Position numbers and translations under genes: made by a program. Below, piece after piece: positions 16,700 to 26,075 of a stretch of 64,000 nucleotides of DNA (position 1 is its first letter; each line of letters begins with the position of its first letter). The notes beneath the pieces were generated by a model. That model was not told the origin of the DNA. It ran no database searches and worked only from the letters and a program-made list of their open reading frames with translations. This DNA comes from Bacteroidetes bacterium GWE2_42_24 (GTDB taxonomy: Bacteria; Bacteroidota; Bacteroidia; Bacteroidales; TTA-H9). The stretch covers positions 18,138 to 82,137 of the forward strand of contig MEOA01000018.1 in assembly GCA_001768515.1 (NCBI GenBank). The letters are read 5' to 3'.

Positions 16700-18664
16700 C
16701 TATTTCGATTTCGAAAGCACAATCTGACCCTGGGTCATCTCCTTCTGGTTCATCACCACCTGACGGTAAACAGACCATTCTTCGGGTTTGTAGATACGTT
16801 TGCCCAGGGATATCTTTTCGCTGATACTGACGACGTTGCTCTGCTGAACGACTGAACGTTCATAAGAGGCGGTTTCATCGCCGGCACGGCTGATGGATTT
16901 GGGTGTTACCAGCTTATATCCGGCCGGTACTTCAAAGCTCTCGGTAATCTCAACCAAACGGCTACACCGATCGCGGAAATTATACTTACGTATTTCGATG
17001 CCGGTATTGGTGTAGAGATGGGGTTGAGCCCTGCTGAAGAAGCCTCCTGCAGCGAAGGGCTTAAATATGATGGCATCATCGGCGATTAAGGCATAGCCGG
17101 GGGCTGAAAACTTCAGCGTGATGCTGACTGGCTGCTTCTGGTATTCATCGGGATCGGTGTACTGCATATCTGATATCTTAGCAGTAGGAGCCAACCGGAG
17201 GATCTCTTTTTCGAGGTTGTTGCGCCAGGTGCCCGGACTTGAACGGGTGAAAATACTTCTGACAGCGTTATCGGTCTGCCCTTCGGCTGTGAGCGTGATC
17301 TCCCCGTTAAGTGTACCATCGTTGGTGATCTTCCACACAGCTACCATGCGAAGGTAGTGGTTCTCGGGTGGTGAGACGGGGGTTTCCATCAGGTCGGCTC
17401 CCTTCGGAAGACCCATCAGGTAGTTTTGTTGCTGTTCGGCACTCGACCAGAGTTCACGCAGGAAGGGTACCCAGGTGGGATCGAGCATCATGTATTCGCC
17501 ATTACGGCGCTGTACAACGGTAACCGAATGGTTGAACTGATCAGCAGGAATCCTGTCAATTCTTTCACCGGCCATAGTCATGGCGGCATACGATTTGAAA
17601 CCGGCTGCACGCAACATGGTGATAAGCATTCCTGCCTTATCTTTACACACACCGCACCTATCGGCAAAATTCATGGCCCCGTTGTGAAGGGTATATCCTT
17701 CACCTTTACCCATCGAGATTCCTGAATAACGAATCTCATCTGCGGCCCAATGGGTCAGCAGGCTGATGGAATCCATTTCGTTGCGGGCGCCTTGCAGTAA
17801 TTCCTTTACTTTGGCTTTGATCTCGGGTGTGCTCTTAAAACTGCCGTAATCTTCGTTTACACCATAGAACCACATTGATTTGGCTTCCCAGTCGGGGCTG
17901 GTGCTAAGCAGGAGTTTAGGGGCAATATCGGACTGTGAAACCATGGAAGGTTCACTTGCAATAGGTCGGATATCCTTCAGGTTGAAAGTATAGATTATCT
18001 GGTCGTCTTTAAATAGCATCGACGACTGTAGTGTGCCGTTGTAGATAGCATACTGGATCGGCTTGTCCTTCGGCAGACAAACGCGATACACCTTCTCGAT
18101 GATGGGATCAGAGCTCCAGAAAGGAACGATGTCGTAGTAATGACCACGCATTGGCGGGATGTACTGTTCATCGGGATCAGAGCCCGATTGCAGCAAAGCA
18201 TAGGTAAAGCCTTTGCGGTAGAACCAGACCTCAACGGCATCACCTGTTTCAAGACGACCAAGATCGGCCATCTTCTCGCGGGCACCCCAATAAATGGCAC
18301 GTGCTGGGGCTGCGTAATCCTTCACATTTGCGAGGTCAAAGTCCATGGTAAGGCCATTGGCTTTATGGATGCGGACACCCTGTATCTCTGCCCAGGCAGA
18401 CAGGGGATCATAACCAAAAATGAGGGTGCGGTTGTCGAGAGCGCCCCGTTCATTTAGTATCTTAACCAGTTTGTGCTGGTACATGTGGCTGAGTCCGGTG
18501 GGCATTACCTTTACCGTGGTGCTGTCGAATACTACCACCACGCCGGCGCTCTTATAATCGGCAGCAGAACCGGCAGCAGCAAGCAATTGCCTGATCCCAT
18601 CGGCAGATGCTCCCAAAGGAATCAGCAAAGCAACAAAGAACCAAAAGATATTTTTAAAGACCAT
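16700..18664 (-). CDS. DUF3857 and transglutaminase-like domain protein
   Basis: The 654-residue secreted protein has a signal peptide (to about 21), a DUF3857 domain (about 50-200), a transglutaminase-like domain with an intact triad (C340 in ADRCGVCKDKAG, H379 in DQFNHSVTVV, D395 in YMMLDPTW), and a C-terminal beta-rich region. The combination is common in Bacteroidota periplasmic proteins; members are proposed to be proteases or peptide-modifying enzymes, none well characterised. It is transcribed alone. Downstream is a convergent DUF3108 gene. Confidence 0.9.
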   Translation of the reverse strand: MVFKNIFWFFVALLIPLGASADGIRQLLAAAGSAADYKSAGVVVVFDSTTVKVMPTGLSHMYQHKLVKILNERGALDNRTLIFGYDPLSAWAEIQGVRIHKANGLTMDFDLANVKDYAAPARAIYWGAREKMADLGRLETGDAVEVWFYRKGFTYALLQSGSDPDEQYIPPMRGHYYDIVPFWSSDPIIEKVYRVCLPKDKPIQYAIYNGTLQSSMLFKDDQIIYTFNLKDIRPIASEPSMVSQSDIAPKLLLSTSPDWEAKSMWFYGVNEDYGSFKSTPEIKAKVKELLQGARNEMDSISLLTHWAADEIRYSGISMGKGEGYTLHNGAMNFADRCGVCKDKAGMLITMLRAAGFKSYAAMTMAGERIDRIPADQFNHSVTVVQRRNGEYMMLDPTWVPFLRELWSSAEQQQNYLMGLPKGADLMETPVSPPENHYLRMVAVWKITNDGTLNGEITLTAEGQTDNAVRSIFTRSSPGTWRNNLEKEILRLAPTAKISDMQYTDPDEYQKQPVSITLKFSAPGYALIADDAIIFKPFAAGGFFSRAQPHLYTNTGIEIRKYNFRDRCSRLVEITESFEVPAGYKLVTPKSISRAGDETASYERSVVQQSNVVSISEKISLGKRIYKPEEWSVYRQVVMNQKEMTQGQIVLSKSK

Positions 18665-18773
18665 AATTTAAATTGTTGGTGATTAAGCGATATTGTTTCA
18701 ATAAATTATTTGTCAGAATTAAGTAAACCGGATATCCGTCTACATGCGTGCTGATGTCTGTCCGGCTAATATT

Positions 18774-19526
18774 TCATAAGATGGTTTGGGTTTGCAGGCT
18801 GAAAGGAAGCGCCAGACGGGCGGCTTTACTGGCAGCCTCCAACATTGTGATGGCCGAGGAGATTCGTTTAGCGGCCACATAAGCCCCGTGTTTTTCCCAG
18901 ATAACAAGGCCAGGCAGATGCCCTGCCACCCTGTAGCCGTTAGTGTCAGTATCGAAAATCTGACAGAGTTGTTTGACATCCGGGGGATCGAGCAAGTTTT
19001 TAACAGGGGGCCAGGCGCTGCACAACACCTTATCGGGACTGAATGCATTTTCGTAAGGCATGATTGCCGACAGGCGGATCAGGTCGTCGGGTTCGGCCAG
19101 CATCACGATGGCATTTTTTATGGTTCCTGCCAGCTTCTCGTGAAAGCGGAGGTGATTGATCAGCGCACTGCAGGGCTCAATCCTGATATCGTGTTGCGAT
19201 CCCATCAAATGCAAGACTGTTCCATTTTCAGCACATTTGAAGAGAAGTATAGTCTCCTCCGGTTTTTTTATCACATCGACCACGGGAAGCCCCGGCCGGG
19301 TAATCAGGAGGTAGTCGCCGGCCAGTTTTGGAAACGGCTCTGGTAGTTGAATGGTGAGTAAAGGCAGATCTGTAATCAGGTCGGTGAGTTCGGGCAGGCC
19401 GGTTACTCTGGCGGTAAGATGAACCTGTGGAATGAGTGCCCATCCCCGATGATGAAGCAGGGTGAGTGTCGTTACCATTTGTTTACGGAGAGCCTTCAGC
19501 TTGTTTTTTTCAGTTTTCAATGCCAT
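18774..19526 (-). CDS. Class II aldolase (rhamnulose-1-phosphate aldolase-like) homologue lacking catalytic residues
   Basis: The 250-residue protein aligns by eye with RhaD-type class II aldolases over the C-terminal two thirds. Shared landmarks are PxSxxxxHLxxH at 118-129, VMxxxxxDLIxLS at 141-153, and VIWEKHGAYVAAKRISSAITMLEAASKAA at 208-236. In RhaD the catalytic Glu follows the Ser of the first block and two zinc His sit in VIMHCHATNL; here those positions are Ala121, Leu143 and Glu145. Only the third zinc His is kept (H213). It is therefore probably not a zinc aldolase and may be regulatory or structural. The start overlaps the end of the upstream PfkB kinase gene by 17 nt, so the two are translationally coupled. 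Confidence 0.65.
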   Translation of the reverse strand: MALKTEKNKLKALRKQMVTTLTLLHHRGWALIPQVHLTARVTGLPELTDLITDLPLLTIQLPEPFPKLAGDYLLITRPGLPVVDVIKKPEETILLFKCAENGTVLHLMGSQHDIRIEPCSALINHLRFHEKLAGTIKNAIVMLAEPDDLIRLSAIMPYENAFSPDKVLCSAWPPVKNLLDPPDVKQLCQIFDTDTNGYRVAGHLPGLVIWEKHGAYVAAKRISSAITMLEAASKAARLALPFSLQTQTIL

Positions 19527-20439
19527 CGGTCAGAAAATTGGACAGTGAGTGTGAAATGTAATTATCGAAACTCATACATACAGCCGAGGCCATGTGTAGC
19601 GCTGTTCCGGTCACCCGATCCCACTCTGTTGGTGTAAGGTGAAGGAGCGTGTCAAAAGTAAGGTTTTCGCGCGATATACCGTATGCCAGTCCGGCATTAA
19701 ATGTATCACCGGCTCCGATAGTACTCACCGGGTCAATGGGGATGGATTCCCAGTGGCGCTGGTCACCTTGCGGGGTAATCATGGTACAACCTCCGCTGCC
19801 CATGGTGTAGAAGAGGATCGCCTGAGGGCAGTAATGGTGGGCATCCTCGGCCGATTGACATCCAAACAATATGTTAAAATCCTCATCCGATCCCCTAATA
19901 ATATTCGCCATGGAGAGGTTTTCAACGACACCCTCCCGCAGTTGTTCCAGTTCATCCAAATGGGCTTTTCTGAAGTTGGGGTCATAGAAGAGAAGGCAAC
20001 CGGAATCCTGTGCGCACCCGAGTATTCTTTTCACCGGAGCTTTCAGTTCGGGACTGATGCTGAAGTACGAACCAAACATCACCAAATCGCCCTGCCGGAA
20101 GGGGGGCCTATCGATCAGTAATCGTCCGGTCGGGAAATTCCGGTAGAATGTATAGCTGGCCTTCCGCTCATAATCGAGCAAGGCGATGGCTACAGGTGTC
20201 TGACCAGAACTATACTGGTAGCAATGGTTGGTGGAGACCCCGTTTTCTGTCAGAAACTCTTTGATGAGTCTGCCGATGTCGTCATGGCCGAACTCGCTGA
20301 TCAATTGCGGATGCATGCCAAGCCGGCCTAGACTGACTGCTGTGTTCAGCATGGCGCCGCCTGGTTTTGCCGCTTCAGGTTGTCCGTTCACGAAGATAAT
20401 ATCATAAACTGTTTCACCGATGGTATAGATGGTATTCAT
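19510..20439 (-). CDS. PfkB family carbohydrate kinase (fructokinase-like)
   Basis: I choose the ATG at 20439, which gives 309 residues beginning MNTIYTIGETVYDIIF. The frame is open 37 codons further, but that extension shows no family similarity. PfkB landmarks are the N-terminal KPGGAMLNTAVSLGRLG and the C-terminal STIGAGDTFNAGLAYGI with the catalytic Asp. Fructokinases and related sugar or nucleoside kinases share this pattern. It is cytoplasmic. It overlaps the aldolase-like gene, suggesting a sugar phosphate or a protein-protein link between the two. No sugar transporter is nearby. Confidence 0.9.
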   Translation of the reverse strand: MNTIYTIGETVYDIIFVNGQPEAAKPGGAMLNTAVSLGRLGMHPQLISEFGHDDIGRLIKEFLTENGVSTNHCYQYSSGQTPVAIALLDYERKASYTFYRNFPTGRLLIDRPPFRQGDLVMFGSYFSISPELKAPVKRILGCAQDSGCLLFYDPNFRKAHLDELEQLREGVVENLSMANIIRGSDEDFNILFGCQSAEDAHHYCPQAILFYTMGSGGCTMITPQGDQRHWESIPIDPVSTIGAGDTFNAGLAYGISRENLTFDTLLHLTPTEWDRVTGTALHMASAVCMSFDNYISHSLSNFLTDGIEN

Positions 20440-20794
20440 GAGAAAATGTTTCTGGTAATAGCCACCGCCAAAGTTAATGGTTAATGACGAATGGCCAATG
20501 ATAAGTGTAACGAGAAACCAGCCACAACGCTTAGTCCACAGCCCTGACATAGTTGCCTTGATTTTACAGATTAAGTAATCAGAACTCTGATCATCAATTT
20601 ATAAACCGTTCCACTCTTTTCCAGTAGCAGGCCCGGTAATCTGTTACGCCTATCCGGAGGATCGACTTCGATAACCACAGCCAAAGCATTCAGGAACTTC
20701 ATGTTGATTGCGCCAGATTTCGTAACAGTTTCTTAATCTGCATCCCGTTGAATTGTTCTATTTTTGCATACATGATACATAACCATAACCCGAA
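20440..20794. other. Divergent promoter region, kinase / alkaline phosphatase
   Basis: This 355-nt stretch holds the -7 element of the phosphatase gene (20759-20766). The segment 20440-20550 is an open but unconvincing upstream extension of the kinase frame. No other structure was recognised. Confidence 0.5.
20759..20766 (+). promoter_or_regulatory. -7 element of the alkaline phosphatase promoter
   Basis: TATTTTTG matches TAnnTTTG and ends 28 nt before the ATG. A good -33 element is not visible, and no Pho-box-like direct repeats were recognised. Confidence 0.5.
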
Positions 20795-22249
20795 ATGAAT
20801 AGATTGCGATATCTCATCCTCCTGCTGGCATTTGTCGCCGGCAGTCAGATCGCCTCACTGGCAGGCGATGCACCTGCACCCGTCCCACACCCCAGGTATG
20901 TGTTCTTCTTCATCGGCGATGGCATGGGGCTTGCTCATGTAAGTATGGCAGAAGCACTGCTGGCCGAAAGGCATGGCAAAACAGGCATACAGAAACTGAA
21001 CATGAGCACCTTTCCTGTAATGACCTTTGCCGCTACCTTTGCCAAAAATCGTTATATAACCTGTTCCGCGGCTGCAGGAACGGCTCTGGCAACTGGAGAG
21101 AAAACCTCAATCAACACGATTGGGATGGATTCAGCCCGTACACATCCCCTTCGTACTATCGCTGAAAGAGCCAGGGCCAAAGGGATGAAGGTTGGGATTA
21201 TGACTACGGTAAGCATTGACCATGCTACCCCTGCCTGTTTTTATGCTCATCAGCCCGACAGGAATATGTATTATGAGATAGGGACCCAGCTTCTCAGTTC
21301 CGGATTCGATTTCTTCGGTGGAGGTGGTTTTAAATATCCGACAGGCAAAAATAAAGATCAGCCTGATCTTTACCAGGCCGTTGCGGCAAAAGGGTATACA
21401 ATCGTTAAAGAACAAAAGGTGTTTGATACCGTTTCTGTGAGGAGCCTCCCCATGATGGTCGTCAATCCTGTTTTGAGTGCCAGCAGCGACATGCCCTACG
21501 CGATGGACAGCGTATCCGGAAGTTTTTCCCTGAGTGGCATCGTGAAGAAGGCCATAGAAGTGCTCGATAACCCCAAAGGTTTCTTCATGATGGTTGAAGG
21601 CGGAAAGATTGACTGGGCTGCCCATGCCAATGATGCAGCAGCTATTATCGGCGAGGTGCTGGAGCTTGATAAAGCTATCGGATATGCCCTCGAGTTCTAT
21701 CGTCAGCATCCCGATGAGACCCTTATCATTGTGACCGCCGATCATGAAACCGGAGGCCTTGCTCTGGGTTGGGCCGGGACCCAATATGAATCGGATTTTA
21801 CACTGCTCGATCGGCAGAAGGTATCAAGCGACCTGTTTGATGCAAAGATGAAAGCTTACAAAAAAAGAACACCCGCTTCGATGGTACGGTTTGACTCTGT
21901 AATGAGGATGGTGGCTACAGATTTCGGACTTGGTGCCGACATCAGACTCAGCAAATGCGAAGAGGAGCAACTGCGGCGTGCCTTCCGGATCAGCATGTCG
22001 GGCGAGAAGGAGAGCCTCTGCAAAGACGAGAACACCGTGCTTTTCGACATCTATGAACCAATCGGGGTTACTGCCCGAAGGATATTGGCCAACAAAGCCG
22101 GTATTGGTTTTACAACCTGGATGCACACAGGGTCTCCCGTTCCTGTCAGAGTAATTGGTGCAGGACAAGAACTTTTCAACGGATTCCCCGACAATACCGA
22201 TATTCCCAAAAATATTGCACGGCTGCTAAGGTTGCCCGAAATAAAATAA
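20795..22249 (+). CDS. Alkaline phosphatase (PhoA superfamily), secreted
   Basis: The 484-residue protein has a signal peptide (to about residue 23) and the alkaline phosphatase landmarks: FFFIGDGMGLAHVSMAE (first metal Asp), YITCSAAAGTALATGEKTS with the nucleophile Ser, VEGGKIDWAAHANDAAA (metal ligands), and LIIVTADHETGGLALGW (zinc Asp-His). The residue before the nucleophile is Cys rather than the Asp of E. coli PhoA. It hydrolyses phosphomonoesters in the periplasm or outside the cell. A -7 promoter element is upstream and a strong terminator downstream, so the gene is monocistronic. Confidence 0.94.
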   Translation: MNRLRYLILLLAFVAGSQIASLAGDAPAPVPHPRYVFFFIGDGMGLAHVSMAEALLAERHGKTGIQKLNMSTFPVMTFAATFAKNRYITCSAAAGTALATGEKTSINTIGMDSARTHPLRTIAERARAKGMKVGIMTTVSIDHATPACFYAHQPDRNMYYEIGTQLLSSGFDFFGGGGFKYPTGKNKDQPDLYQAVAAKGYTIVKEQKVFDTVSVRSLPMMVVNPVLSASSDMPYAMDSVSGSFSLSGIVKKAIEVLDNPKGFFMMVEGGKIDWAAHANDAAAIIGEVLELDKAIGYALEFYRQHPDETLIIVTADHETGGLALGWAGTQYESDFTLLDRQKVSSDLFDAKMKAYKKRTPASMVRFDSVMRMVATDFGLGADIRLSKCEEEQLRRAFRISMSGEKESLCKDENTVLFDIYEPIGVTARRILANKAGIGFTTWMHTGSPVPVRVIGAGQELFNGFPDNTDIPKNIARLLRLPEIK

Positions 22250-22273
22250 TAACGCGTCTTCCGGCGTTTTAAA

Positions 22274-22304
22274 AGGAGTCTGTTTTATACAGGCTCCTTT
22301 TTTT
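22274..22304 (+). terminator. Rho-independent terminator of the alkaline phosphatase gene
   Basis: The stem AGGAGTCTGT / ACAGGCTCCT (10 bp with one G-T pair, 5-nt loop) is followed by a T-run, 25 nt after the stop codon. Confidence 0.85.
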
Positions 22305-22338
22305 CTTCAAACAATTCAATACCCGTTGCCGGATTTAC

Positions 22339-22346
22339 TACCTTTG
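22339..22346 (+). promoter_or_regulatory. -7 element before the small coiled-coil gene
   Basis: TACCTTTG matches TAnnTTTG and lies 21 nt before the ATG at 22368. A -33 element is not clear. Confidence 0.5.
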
Positions 22347-22367
22347 ACCTATTGAATAATTAAACTG

Positions 22368-22589
22368 ATGGATACCAAATCAATTAAGGCCATAAACCTG
22401 ACGCTGGCAGAATCAAGAATCATTTACCTCTCGACTCAGAAGATGGCCGACCAACTCGAGAAGGAAATGCTGAAAAGGCAGAACCATGAGAATTTCCAAC
22501 GTGACGAGGAGATTGATAAATTAAGGACCATGCATGAACTCTCCAACAAACTGAAAAAATTTCTGAATGAATTTTTGCTGGATGATTAA
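22368..22589 (+). CDS. Small hypothetical coiled-coil protein (73 aa)
   Basis: This small protein is not recognised. It is highly charged and helical from residue 12 to the end, with Leu/Ile/Met spacing compatible with a short coiled coil, and ends in an acidic FLLDD. It has no signal peptide, no Cys and no membrane segment. A promoter -7 element immediately upstream and the phosphatase terminator before it support an independent real gene. Confidence 0.6.
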   Translation: MDTKSIKAINLTLAESRIIYLSTQKMADQLEKEMLKRQNHENFQRDEEIDKLRTMHELSNKLKKFLNEFLLDD

Positions 22590-22927
22590 GCCGTTTTCTT
22601 AAGCAACAGCAGCTATTTCACTTCCTTTTCCTTCAGACCAGCATTGGCTTTGGCTGGTGTATCAACTTTTTATTTACAGATATTGAAAATCATTACTTTA
22701 GAACCTGTTATCAGAATCCATTTCTTCACATGAAACTATTTAGAGACAAATAGTTCAGGTTTGGTTTCTGTAGACAATGCGCCCCATCAACTCGGGCAGT
22801 AATGATGAATTGCTTTCTATAAGGCGGTGGTACCTCTCGTGGTCGTTCCCTTAACTCCACTAACACAAAAAAGCCCGACCATCATAACAATGGCCGGGCG
22901 TAGGAAATAAATAATAACCTAAAAAAA
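22590..22927. other. Intergenic region with a minus-strand terminator
   Basis: No gene is seen in these 338 nt. The right end holds the terminator of the minus-strand sorting-signal protein. Confidence 0.6.
22865..22899 (-). terminator. Rho-independent terminator of the small PID-CTERM-like gene
   Basis: On the minus strand the stem GCCCGGCCAT / ATGGTCGGGC has one G-T pair and a loop of 7 nt. It is followed by a run of T residues and lies 29 nt past the stop codon at 22928. Confidence 0.85.
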
Positions 22928-23158
22928 TTATTCTGCGAGTTTCTTTCGGGCTTTGTACACCCGCTTGGCACCATAGCCGGCACCCATAGCCAGCAGGATG
23001 GCGATACCTCCACCAAGGGGAGCAGAACCGCCTCCAATGGGGGCTCCTCCTACAGGAGTGCCACCTGAATTTTCTCCCGGATTAGGTTGGGCAAATATCA
23101 AAGCAGGTGCTGCAACCAGTGCTCCAATAACAATAAGCTTTAGAATATTCTTTTTCAT
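22928..23158 (-). CDS. Small exported protein with PID-CTERM-like C-terminal sorting signal
   Basis: The 76-residue protein has a signal peptide cleaved around FAQ (residues 21-23), then a short Gly/Pro-rich linker with GGTPVGGAPIGGGSAPLGGG, a hydrophobic helix (about 51-62, IAILLAMGAGYGA) and a basic tail KRVYKARKK. A motif, a helix and a basic tail at the extreme C-terminus is the tripartite layout of sortase/exosortase-type signals; the P-x-GGG-hydrophobic-YGAKR pattern resembles the PID-CTERM signal of Bacteroidota. After removal of both ends almost only linker would remain. The partner may be the T9SS protein encoded 67 nt upstream in the same direction. Confidence 0.72.
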   Translation of the reverse strand: MKKNILKLIVIGALVAAPALIFAQPNPGENSGGTPVGGAPIGGGSAPLGGGIAILLAMGAGYGAKRVYKARKKLAE

Positions 23159-23225
23159 ATAATTGATATTTTATATTCGGATGAAGTGGCCCGGCAAACC
23201 TGCGCCTGCCGGATCACAAAGTTAA

Positions 23226-26075
23226 TTATTTTACAAACACTTTACGGGTGATGGTTCCTTGTCCGGTTGTCATGGTAACCATGTACATGCCCGTGGTGGC
23301 AGGTGCCGGGATGACCAATTCACCAGAGATATATGCTGAACGCTGTTCAACAATCTGACCAGCCAGGTTTGTCATGGTAACGCGAGCTTGTGTTGATTCA
23401 GCCGTCTGAATGTACACCATGCCATTGGCTGCATATATGCCAACATTCTGCAGGGGATTCTCATCTACTCCAACAGCAGCAAAACTTACCTTGAAGCGGT
23501 TAGAAGCATCACCAGTATTGGCAGTGAAGGTGTAAACCGGATTCTGGGAAAGGTTCTGGCGGTAATTGGTCTGGAGGTCGGTGAGGTATACGTCAGCACC
23601 ATTCATGAAGGTAGCAAGATGTTCAGCCGCAATGGTATATTGTCCGTTTACGCCAACTTTTAGCATGAGGGCGAATTCGGTATTGACGTCGATCGCGTTA
23701 ACTGAATTTACGCTGATGTTCTGGTCACCAACTACCGTATAGAGTTGTGGGGCATCAGTATTGCCAAATAATTTGAAGGCATCGTAGCGGCTGTCATAAC
23801 CAGCCGTGGCATCAGCATTCAAAGCGATGAGCATACGGTCTTCAGCATTGTTACCTGTAACGGTTAAGCCGATTACATCTTCATAGGTTTTAGCCTCTTT
23901 GTAATAGGCCTGACTACTCTGAACGCGTGCTGCCTGAGGAATAGTCAGTGTAGCCCCGGCATCCGAGGTACGGACAAAGAATCCCTGGTGAGCAGGAATG
24001 ATGTTGTCGGTCAATGTTCCTGCACCACCAGCTAGTGGGCCGGATACATAATTGGCTCCATTCCATACATAAACAAAGCCGTTAAGGTTGGCATTTGTAA
24101 AACCACCCAGGTCAAGATCGATGGCTGAACAGAAAGGGTTCCCGATAAGGTTCCAGCCATAAAGGTAACCGGTGGCAGCGGCCGTGTATGAAAGAGCATT
24201 GAAGTTCTGATCACCGGTAAACAGTGTCCCTGTAAATGAAAGAGCACCTGCACCATTATCATACTTCAGCGAATAACCTTTAAAAGGAGATACGCTACTT
24301 GCATCAACGAGCGGCGTCCAGGCACCATTACTCTCGGCATACTCGTCGAGGTAAAAGCCGTCAAAAGTGGGTGAAGCAGTAAAAGTGTTGTTAACCGGCA
24401 GGAAGAGGAGATGGTAATTGCTGTTATTGATGGTTTTATTGACAACCGTATTAGTTCCGTCCATTCCATCAATGACACCATTATCGAGTAAAGAAGCTCC
24501 GTTTTGCAGGGTGAATGTACAACCTGTTAAATCGATTTTGGCGTTAGGTACAGATAGCTTTTTGCCTGCTCCGAGAATAATGTTGAAGGTAGTCGTTGAA
24601 GAATTGAAATTATACAATGCTGCATTTGTGGCATGAGAATATCTTAACGCAAAATCCATGTTTATATACATGTTCAGCGTGGTGTTCGTTTCAGTATATT
24701 TTGAAAGTCTGCCGGCATCAAAAATTCCGTTTCCACTGATCGTACAACTTGAGCCTTCTATATCGAAACTGATGCCATCGGGTGTGATACCATTATCTTC
24801 ACTACCGATTACACCATCGCAGGTAATATTACCATAAATATAAAGGAAGCTGTTTGATGTGCTGCCTTTCCACAATTTTCCGGTGGTTTGAACAGTTAAG
24901 TCAGCGCATTTGCCTGTATTGTCAGTGAGCGCAACAATGTGTGATGGTAAAATTGTTACATCGTTTAAACCTGACGTAGGTATGAATGAAGCATCAAACC
25001 ATGAGCCTGAAATTTGAATCTCCCAGGTTGAAGCGGCATTCCAGTTACCGGAGGCTTTTGACCTGAAGGCTGCATTTTCAACAACAACATTGAATGCTGT
25101 ACTTGTTCCGCTTGTAAGTGTTGTGGCATTATCTGATGCAGTAATTGTCAGAGCAGCCCCTTCAGTAAGAGTTACTCCTGAGATGGTAACATTGTTCGAC
25201 CCACTTAAGATCGTGCCTGTTGTAGTCCCTCCAATGGTACCCGTAGAGGTTAAGGTAATGTTTACATCAGAAGAAACATTGGCTACATTGTTCGAAGCAT
25301 CAACAGATTGAACGATGACACTGAAAGGAACTCCGGCAACAGGTGATTGTCCGTTATTAACCTGTGTCACGTTAAGGGCAACTGCTGGATTTGATCCTGT
25401 TGGAAATGTTCCGATATCAGTTGTTGTTGTCCATGATCCGGTTTTTGATGTAACGATTGTATTATCAACTGTACGAATCTCAATTTTATCAATAGTCGTT
25501 CCGTCAGGGCAAACGACCGCAAAAGTGCCTGTAGAAATATTTGTAGAAGCTGCAGATACTAATGTTGAGCCACTAAATGCCAAGGCAACATATCTTACAG
25601 TAGTAGTGTAGCTTCCTGTTCCGGCAAATGTACCTGAAACTGTAAAAGGGGTAGTTATAGAAGTTGCTGCCGGTAATGCAACAGTTTGATAATTGGTACT
25701 ATAGGCTGATCCAAGCCTGTCTCTGTAGGATGCAGCAGTACTGATATTAGCTCCCCGTTGAAACAATATCCAGAACGTTGTGGTTGTAGTTGGTGTTCCA
25801 ATTACCTGGGGCCCGGATCCATAGCTGGATGAAGTAATGTATGCTCCGGTTACAGCATCCCAGCAATTGTACTGAACACTTGAGTTATATAGTCTATAAC
25901 GGGCATCATCGCTGGTGTATGCCGAAAGAGTCATAAGAACAGCGCTCTCGGATGTAGTTGCAGAAATGTCGATGTGCGTAGGTCGAAGTGCGACCACTGC
26001 ACTGGCGCCCCGTACTCCCGTCCCGAAGGCTAAAATAACCACCACCATGGCGGTAAATCGTGTAAAAAATTTCAT
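23226..26075 (-). CDS. Large T9SS-sorted surface protein with Ig-like domain
   Basis: I choose the Met that begins the signal peptide MKFFTRFTAMVVVILAFG (949 residues); the frame opens 17 codons earlier. After the signal come Ser/Thr-rich beta domains, an Ig-like or filamin-like domain (about 230-340 with PVAGVPFSVIVQSVDASNNVA), a repetitive beta-solenoid-like region, and a C-terminal sorting domain (last about 80 residues, with GMVYIQTAESTQARVTMTNL and MYMVTMTTGQGTITRKVFVK). There is no catalytic motif; an adhesin or matrix role is an inference. It is followed 67 nt downstream by the small sorting-signal protein. Confidence 0.85.
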   Translation of the reverse strand: MKFFTRFTAMVVVILAFGTGVRGASAVVALRPTHIDISATTSESAVLMTLSAYTSDDARYRLYNSSVQYNCWDAVTGAYITSSSYGSGPQVIGTPTTTTTFWILFQRGANISTAASYRDRLGSAYSTNYQTVALPAATSITTPFTVSGTFAGTGSYTTTVRYVALAFSGSTLVSAASTNISTGTFAVVCPDGTTIDKIEIRTVDNTIVTSKTGSWTTTTDIGTFPTGSNPAVALNVTQVNNGQSPVAGVPFSVIVQSVDASNNVANVSSDVNITLTSTGTIGGTTTGTILSGSNNVTISGVTLTEGAALTITASDNATTLTSGTSTAFNVVVENAAFRSKASGNWNAASTWEIQISGSWFDASFIPTSGLNDVTILPSHIVALTDNTGKCADLTVQTTGKLWKGSTSNSFLYIYGNITCDGVIGSEDNGITPDGISFDIEGSSCTISGNGIFDAGRLSKYTETNTTLNMYINMDFALRYSHATNAALYNFNSSTTTFNIILGAGKKLSVPNAKIDLTGCTFTLQNGASLLDNGVIDGMDGTNTVVNKTINNSNYHLLFLPVNNTFTASPTFDGFYLDEYAESNGAWTPLVDASSVSPFKGYSLKYDNGAGALSFTGTLFTGDQNFNALSYTAAATGYLYGWNLIGNPFCSAIDLDLGGFTNANLNGFVYVWNGANYVSGPLAGGAGTLTDNIIPAHQGFFVRTSDAGATLTIPQAARVQSSQAYYKEAKTYEDVIGLTVTGNNAEDRMLIALNADATAGYDSRYDAFKLFGNTDAPQLYTVVGDQNISVNSVNAIDVNTEFALMLKVGVNGQYTIAAEHLATFMNGADVYLTDLQTNYRQNLSQNPVYTFTANTGDASNRFKVSFAAVGVDENPLQNVGIYAANGMVYIQTAESTQARVTMTNLAGQIVEQRSAYISGELVIPAPATTGMYMVTMTTGQGTITRKVFVK

